Assembly: GCA_947624855.1 (NCBI GenBank)
Contig: CANQMC010000070.1
Span: 1 to 6,561 of the forward strand
Direction: 5' to 3'
Length of the DNA stretch: 6,561 bases
From: an uncultured Bacilli bacterium
Lineage (GTDB): Bacteria; Bacillota_I; Bacilli_A; RF39; UBA660
Made by a program: the position numbers and the translations under genes. The notes beneath the pieces were generated by a model. It did no database searches, was not told the DNA's origin, and saw only the letters and a list, made by a program, of their open reading frames with translations. The first letter of the stretch is position 1; each line of letters opens with the position of its first letter. This document shows positions 5,601 through 6,561 of this stretch, in pieces.

Positions 5601-6438
5601 AGAAATAACTAATGGATTACCAGTTTCTTTAAAAACACAAAGAGGAATATATAAATATACAGTTAACGTTAAAAATTTAGGAGCTTTTTATGAAAATCAA
5701 AATGATAGTTATGGAAAATATATAGGTTCTGATAGTGCAGTTGTTTCAAAAGAAGGTTTTGTATATGCTTGTGCTTATTTAGTAAATATTCCAACTAAAG
5801 AAGGATGGGTATGTGATTTTGATGATTCATGTGAAAATGATTGTATATCTAACTGTCAAGGCCCAGGATGTAGTGATTCGGATAAAGATTTTTGTGATGG
5901 AGTAGATTGTGTATCGAGTTGTGTAGGAGTTGGATGTATATATGATAAAGATGCAGGAAGTTCATTACTTGAAAGAGTAGTATCATTAAATAATTTATTC
6001 CCTAATGGTACGGATTCATATAATTGGAATGCAGATATAAATACAAAAGCTTTAGATACTGTATTAGAAATAGAAGAAGCAGGAAATACAATATATGAGG
6101 AAGATCCGATTTTAAGTGTAACAATTAATCCAAGTATGGCTAAGCAAATAAAAGAATATAATAAACAAGAAGAAAATAACGGAGGCTATTCAAATGGTAC
6201 TTTAGATTGTTATAAACTTGGTAATTATGAGGAAGCAGTATGTTATAGTTCATTTATAAATGATATATTAGATAAAAAATATGGTAATGATGTTGTAAAT
6301 GATAAAAGTAAGATTAAAGATGATAAATATCGTACTAGGACAGATGTAGAAATAAATGCCAATAGTAATAAAGATACTTATTTTAAAGGATGGCAAGATG
6401 TAAGTGATAATTATATGCTTGGACCTTCTTGGAAATAA
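2644..6438 (+). CDS. Large exported cysteine-rich surface protein (1264 aa), function unknown
   Basis: Residues 1-27 form a signal peptide (Lys-rich start, long hydrophobic core, cleavage after VKA). No C-terminal TM, LPXTG or repeat anchor is visible. About 49 Cys occur, very many for a cytosolic-type AT-rich proteome, suggesting a disulfide-rich extracellular protein. Visible regions: 85-265, a helical N-terminal domain with FCIDP at Cys103, faintly like a thioester (TED) adhesin domain but lacking a matching Gln; 290-460, a probable beta domain; 471-549, a first Cys cluster (12 Cys); 582-661, a second Cys-containing domain (KYCQVSCTESF to LVCYTN); 665-706 and 808-842, two charged amphipathic helices flanking a Cys-rich insert (713-801), perhaps an antiparallel coiled-coil hairpin; 950-1045, a beta-rich segment; 1057-1098, a Cys cluster with the near-repeats DCISNCQGPGC and DCVSSCVGVGC; then a C-terminal domain with Cys1189 and 1200. 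It is coupled to the 255-aa membrane protein, which may retain it at the surface. An adhesin or surface-layer role is inference. Confidence 0.87.
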   Translation: MKKFLKKFSLVIIAFVFLFVFINEVKAADCAGLEGCRMTKNRRILIAGGAGEGNAKPIRSISSATSEDRYRAVNINYKTLGVNHYNTYAHENVFRDNYSAMFCIDPQHEGYTHLIARRFLLNPGNDLKVNSFDMAVLSVVTNSGTGYIVNPLASLAYEKEYFSRLLAVRTLILSYKYETGTGASIEYAKDFYAGFTVVDRWLKDPDVLDAYLKLSQALIASGDTGLRWEKSYAAYSNYNFTGAPVDLAKTYYLRALKEAYNFVKNGSGNSTVSHSIKAEDKEIEENSNGVLVKKDVVHTIKVKGIPKSDNSTFVINPLAFKDNKIYRGLTAKITKIQIGDYVTQDEAAVQALLGKNVFDISGTANFDFQNETEIKITVHFEGYQSSTDKNIQTLACSDASINYYIPITYSGNMFGKYSKYVATVWQSQTYVMNGYQQKVQRYIGIEDKGGEVEVDTTEFTSENEIYLIEECDCPKLQKACEESRVKNKFGRWVKDINSPECQEFFNSNCGPCYDLETKCEFGDENACEEKAKVCEPVCNASFSGNANCCDSSDGTLIVTDSEDLSKDNIEYKIDAPDDVMGCFVNSVDNQCNKGTDGNSCTDIKGAEDDNENSYNLYDSNKNKYCQVSCTESFAMKMPAAKLVNAGRYFTFKATIEDTLVCYTNTIDREQYNKDMIKKQEELLAAYTEYSKWKALDEASIQSRQDSKSASNSCCLSSSSYECGTAEKPKTCHRCNSRCHASDSTNTWTEYYVNATYDESYIASYDEETGTVTIGTRSRSAGYDEDGHRDGSCSSGCCYAHCTNGSSGSNRTLANNIDRELANAKRELQEAQNGINDLADDFNSCSDWNKDIEYDTDNVSYDYQEDYLEKNSLTGEMKATVKKGDTKSWYCNSSVDETGKETNRAKLQGKNYDKCTIDNTKNYNEKNVDYLYCDTTGCKTKPVGVSTSRYKKYETKITVTYRPKTLFYNIYPSGEVIINGEDNPTATEITNGLPVSLKTQRGIYKYTVNVKNLGAFYENQNDSYGKYIGSDSAVVSKEGFVYACAYLVNIPTKEGWVCDFDDSCENDCISNCQGPGCSDSDKDFCDGVDCVSSCVGVGCIYDKDAGSSLLERVVSLNNLFPNGTDSYNWNADINTKALDTVLEIEEAGNTIYEEDPILSVTINPSMAKQIKEYNKQEENNGGYSNGTLDCYKLGNYEEAVCYSSFINDILDKKYGNDVVNDKSKIKDDKYRTRTDVEINANSNKDTYFKGWQDVSDNYMLGPSWK

Positions 6439-6452
6439 AATGTAGAAAAAAT

Positions 6453-6489
6453 TAAAAGAATCAAATAATATAAAAATTTGGTTCTTTTA
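6453..6489 (+). terminator. Intrinsic terminator of the surface operon and intron insertion site
   Basis: A 14-bp stem: 6453-6466 pairs with 6476-6489 with a single T-G wobble (6461/6481), across a 9-nt A-rich loop. The right arm carries the T-run (TTCTTTT). It starts 14 nt after the stop at 6438. The last base of the stem (A6489) is followed immediately by the group II intron, so the normal downstream flank has been displaced beyond the window. Confidence 0.88.
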
Positions 6490-6561
6490 GTGTGCCGTGC
6501 ATGGCATATATCTAGTTGGTGAAAGTCCAATACACGCGTAGGTATCAACGAAGTGTTAGGG
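6490..6561 (+). mobile_element. Group IIC intron, 5' end (domain I start; truncated by window edge)
   Basis: The sequence begins GTGTG, the group II 5' consensus. It follows the pattern of the Oceanobacillus iheyensis class C intron (recalled as GUGUGCCCGGCAUGGG, then UCUAUAGGGUGAGAGUCCC). Here GTGTGCC-GTGCAT-GGCA gives the first hairpin (TGCC 6493-6496 with GGCA 6503-6506). TCTAGTTGGTGAAAGTCCAA gives the second (TTGG 6516-6519 with CCAA 6527-6530, loop TGAAAGT). A GTTAGGG-like segment follows at the edge. Class C introns are ribozyme retroelements that insert just downstream of intrinsic terminator stems, exactly the position seen. The reverse transcriptase/maturase ORF and domains V-VI would lie to the right, outside the window. 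Its GC content and style differ from the surrounding AT-rich DNA, fitting mobile origin. Confidence 0.88.

Noticed and set aside
1..6561. CRISPR array, tRNA or rRNA gene
   Set aside because: No regularly spaced direct repeats, no cloverleaf with the T-loop consensus, and no rRNA-like segment was found on either strand.

Overview
The window is a very AT-rich bacterial segment with Gram-positive signals: strong purine-rich Shine-Dalgarno sites, consensus sigma-A-type promoters, and exported proteins with Firmicutes-style signal peptides. TGG encodes Trp throughout and TGA is used as a stop (end of the 255-aa gene), so this is the standard code, not the Mycoplasma/Spiroplasma code. Protein style and composition fit an uncultivated gut Bacilli/Erysipelotrichia or RF39-like lineage. 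That placement is an inference from appearance, not from a search.

Layout: (1) 2-73 is the last 23 codons of an upstream gene, followed by an intrinsic terminator (75-109). (2) A strong promoter (-35 TTGACG, 17-bp spacer, extended -10 TGTTATAAT) drives a single gene (224-1606). Its 460-aa product has an N-terminal membrane anchor, a conserved pilin-like or DUF5411-like N-terminal region, two InlB-type B-repeats and an unrecognised C-terminal domain. It ends in a strong terminator (1629-1680). (3) A second promoter, almost a copy of the first but with a run of eight G in its spacer, drives a two-gene operon. The first gene encodes a 255-aa type-I membrane protein (signal peptide, ectodomain, C-terminal TM). 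It overlaps by 4 bp (ATGA) with the second, which encodes a 1264-aa secreted Cys-rich protein (about 49 Cys). (4) A terminator hairpin (6453-6489) follows, and directly at its base starts the 5' end of a group IIC intron (6490 onward, cut by the window edge).

Taken together the region looks like a cell-surface locus. Two transcription units share a 28-bp identical promoter core through the start of transcription, so they are probably co-regulated. The G8 tract between -35 and -10 of the second unit is the most striking signal: in such AT-rich DNA it is a classic candidate for slipped-strand phase variation of the surface operon. The membrane-anchored 255-aa protein may hold the otherwise unanchored Cys-rich protein at the cell surface. 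None of the three main proteins can be given a biochemical function from sequence alone.
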